Assembly (NCBI GenBank): GCA_947453285.1
Contig: CANGGA010000042.1
Coordinates: 1 to 8,261, forward strand
Direction of reading: 5' to 3'
From: Microbacteriaceae bacterium
GTDB taxonomy: Bacteria; Actinomycetota; Actinomycetes; Actinomycetales; Microbacteriaceae
Length of the DNA: 8,261 nucleotides
Positions within the stretch are counted from its first letter, which is position 1. The number at the start of each line of letters is the position of its first letter. Both the position numbers and the translations under genes were made by a program. Below are positions 7,247 through 8,261 of the stretch, in pieces. The notes beneath the pieces are model-generated. The model worked only from the letters and a program-made list of their open reading frames with translations, did not search any database and was not told the DNA's origin.

Positions 7247-8261
7247 GGCTTGGTCTTATCGTCAGGTTCTGCAGACGAAAAGTCGGCCTCGCGAACCTCA
7301 ACCACCTCAACGATTTCAATCTCTTCAGCCACTGAAGCGGTGTCGTAACCGTAGTCATCGCTAGAGGCTTCTGGCTGCTCAATGAAACTGATGGTCTGCA
7401 CGATTTGCGGGGCAGCAGCAACTTCTGAAAGCGAAGGCAGGTTGCCCTCGGCCAATTCGGTTGCCAATTCGTTCAAGGCCTTGACGGCATCCTCGACGAT
7501 GCTGACATCTTTCACCGCATAGCCGTGAAGCATCCAACGCACCCAGTCAAGCTCTGAATAAAGCACAGCACGACGAGCAATGTTCGAGTCTGCACCCGAT
7601 CGTGCCAACTGATAGTTCAACAAAATCGAGTCGACAAGCTCTTGGTTCTCGCCAGCCAGCCAAGCGAAGTCGAGTGCCGGGTCGTTTAACTGCACTTTCT
7701 TGAAGTCGAGAACGCCGTTGATCACGCCACCTGCTTCGAGCAACGTATCGTGACCGAGTGATCCGTGCACAACGGTCGGCTGATATTTGAAAAGCGAAAC
7801 ATCCGAGAGAGCATCTTCCCAACGCTGCAGCAACGTCACCGGAATCTGACCGGTCTGCATCGCGCGATCGACTTCGGCCGTGCGAAGGCGAATGTTCTCG
7901 GCGGGGCTGAACTCTGAAAGGCCATTGTTCTGAACCAACTCAATCGGCAACGAGTGAATAGCCGCAATGGTTCTAGAAATGCTTTGGGCCAGTGAGCTCG
8001 CTGGCGAGAGTCGCCGGGTGTCGACCTTGTTGCCATCGACATACTTGAAAACTAAAACGCGATTGCCGGTTTGAATCTCGCGGGTCTCGCCGACGGCCTG
8101 GGGAATATCAAAGCCAAGGCGGCTTCTAAAGCTAGAGAGGCTCTTGAGCACCTGGAGTTCGAGTTCAAGTTCGGTGCCAGCGGCTGGAGTGATTGGAACG
8201 CGAACTACGTAATGCTCATTGTTGACGTCGGTAAGCAAGGCGGCATCAAAGTTGCCACCGG
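7213..8261 (-). CDS. phosphotransferase-fold (APH-like) protein with altered catalytic loop, 5' end missing
   Basis: The frame is open from TAG at 7213-7215 to the window edge, with 348 visible residues; the start is outside. A TTG at 8238 is probably internal, because the codons before it (GGNFDAAL) continue the ATP-binding beta-hairpin typical of the aminoglycoside/choline-kinase fold. Counting from the codon at 8259, recognisable parts are YVVRVP (about 17-22), a Glu-rich helix (ELELELQVL), a hinge VLVFKYVDG, the catalytic loop HGSLGHDTLL (165-174), the metal-site strand GVLDF (182-186), and NDPALDFAWL (192-201). The canonical loop is HGDLxxxN: here the Asp is Ser167 and the Asn is Thr172, while D185 is kept. 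This suggests a pseudokinase or an atypical subfamily. About 57 C-terminal residues (292-348) form an acidic tail ending DEDLF. The substrate is unknown; resistance to an antibiotic is not implied. Confidence 0.75.
   Translation of the reverse strand, partial: GGNFDAALLTDVNNEHYVVRVPITPAAGTELELELQVLKSLSSFRSRLGFDIPQAVGETREIQTGNRVLVFKYVDGNKVDTRRLSPASSLAQSISRTIAAIHSLPIELVQNNGLSEFSPAENIRLRTAEVDRAMQTGQIPVTLLQRWEDALSDVSLFKYQPTVVHGSLGHDTLLEAGGVINGVLDFKKVQLNDPALDFAWLAGENQELVDSILLNYQLARSGADSNIARRAVLYSELDWVRWMLHGYAVKDVSIVEDAVKALNELATELAEGNLPSLSEVAAAPQIVQTISFIEQPEASSDDYGYDTASVAEEIEIVEVVEVREADFSSAEPDDKTKPLEIVKDEDLF

Noticed and set aside
8236..8238. TTG as the start of the phosphotransferase-like gene
   Set aside because: The frame stays open to the window edge and the codons upstream (GGNFDAA) belong to the expected nucleotide-binding hairpin, so the true start is outside.

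Overview
The window looks like a piece of an actinobacterial chromosome, most likely a small-genome, moderate-GC member of Microbacteriaceae (freshwater Rhodoluna/Aquiluna-like). This is inferred from gene content, the DUF3107 neighbour, the tandem AdnA/AdnB-type helicase-nucleases, and coding sequence that appears only moderately GC-rich for an actinobacterium. No marker gene that would fix the taxon is present.

Layout. Bases 1-135 hold the last 44 codons of a plus-strand gene, probably a ferritin-like protein. Convergent to it, on the minus strand, is a two-gene unit read from 661 down to 183: a DUF3107 (TB9.4-like) protein, translationally coupled through TAATG to a small predicted three-helix membrane protein. 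A 35-bp divergent intergenic region (662-696) carries overlapping candidate -10 boxes for both directions. From 697 to 7216 the plus strand is filled by two large overlapping genes, adnA and adnB. Each has an N-terminal UvrD-like helicase motor and a C-terminal RecB-like nuclease. The rest, 7213 to the window end, is a minus-strand phosphotransferase-fold (APH/choline-kinase-like) gene cut off at its 5' end by the window edge. Its stop codon interlocks with that of adnB.

How the genes work together. AdnA and AdnB should form the heterodimeric motor-nuclease that resects double-strand breaks in actinobacteria. AdnB has every motor motif and a complete nuclease centre. AdnA has a complete nuclease centre, but its motor motifs II, IV, V and VI are degenerate and one of four expected Fe-S cysteines is Arg. 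The flanking genes have no demonstrated role in resection. As I recall them, related gene sets occur near each other in Mycobacterium (Rv3196-Rv3211 region) and Streptomyces, so this is mostly conserved chromosomal core.

I see no mobile element, CRISPR array, RNA gene or clear new system. The points worth a second look are the missing cysteine in AdnA, the loss of the catalytic Asp in the phosphotransferase-like protein together with its acidic tail, the structured convergent stop-codon junction at 7198-7246, and the compact divergent promoter at 686-692.
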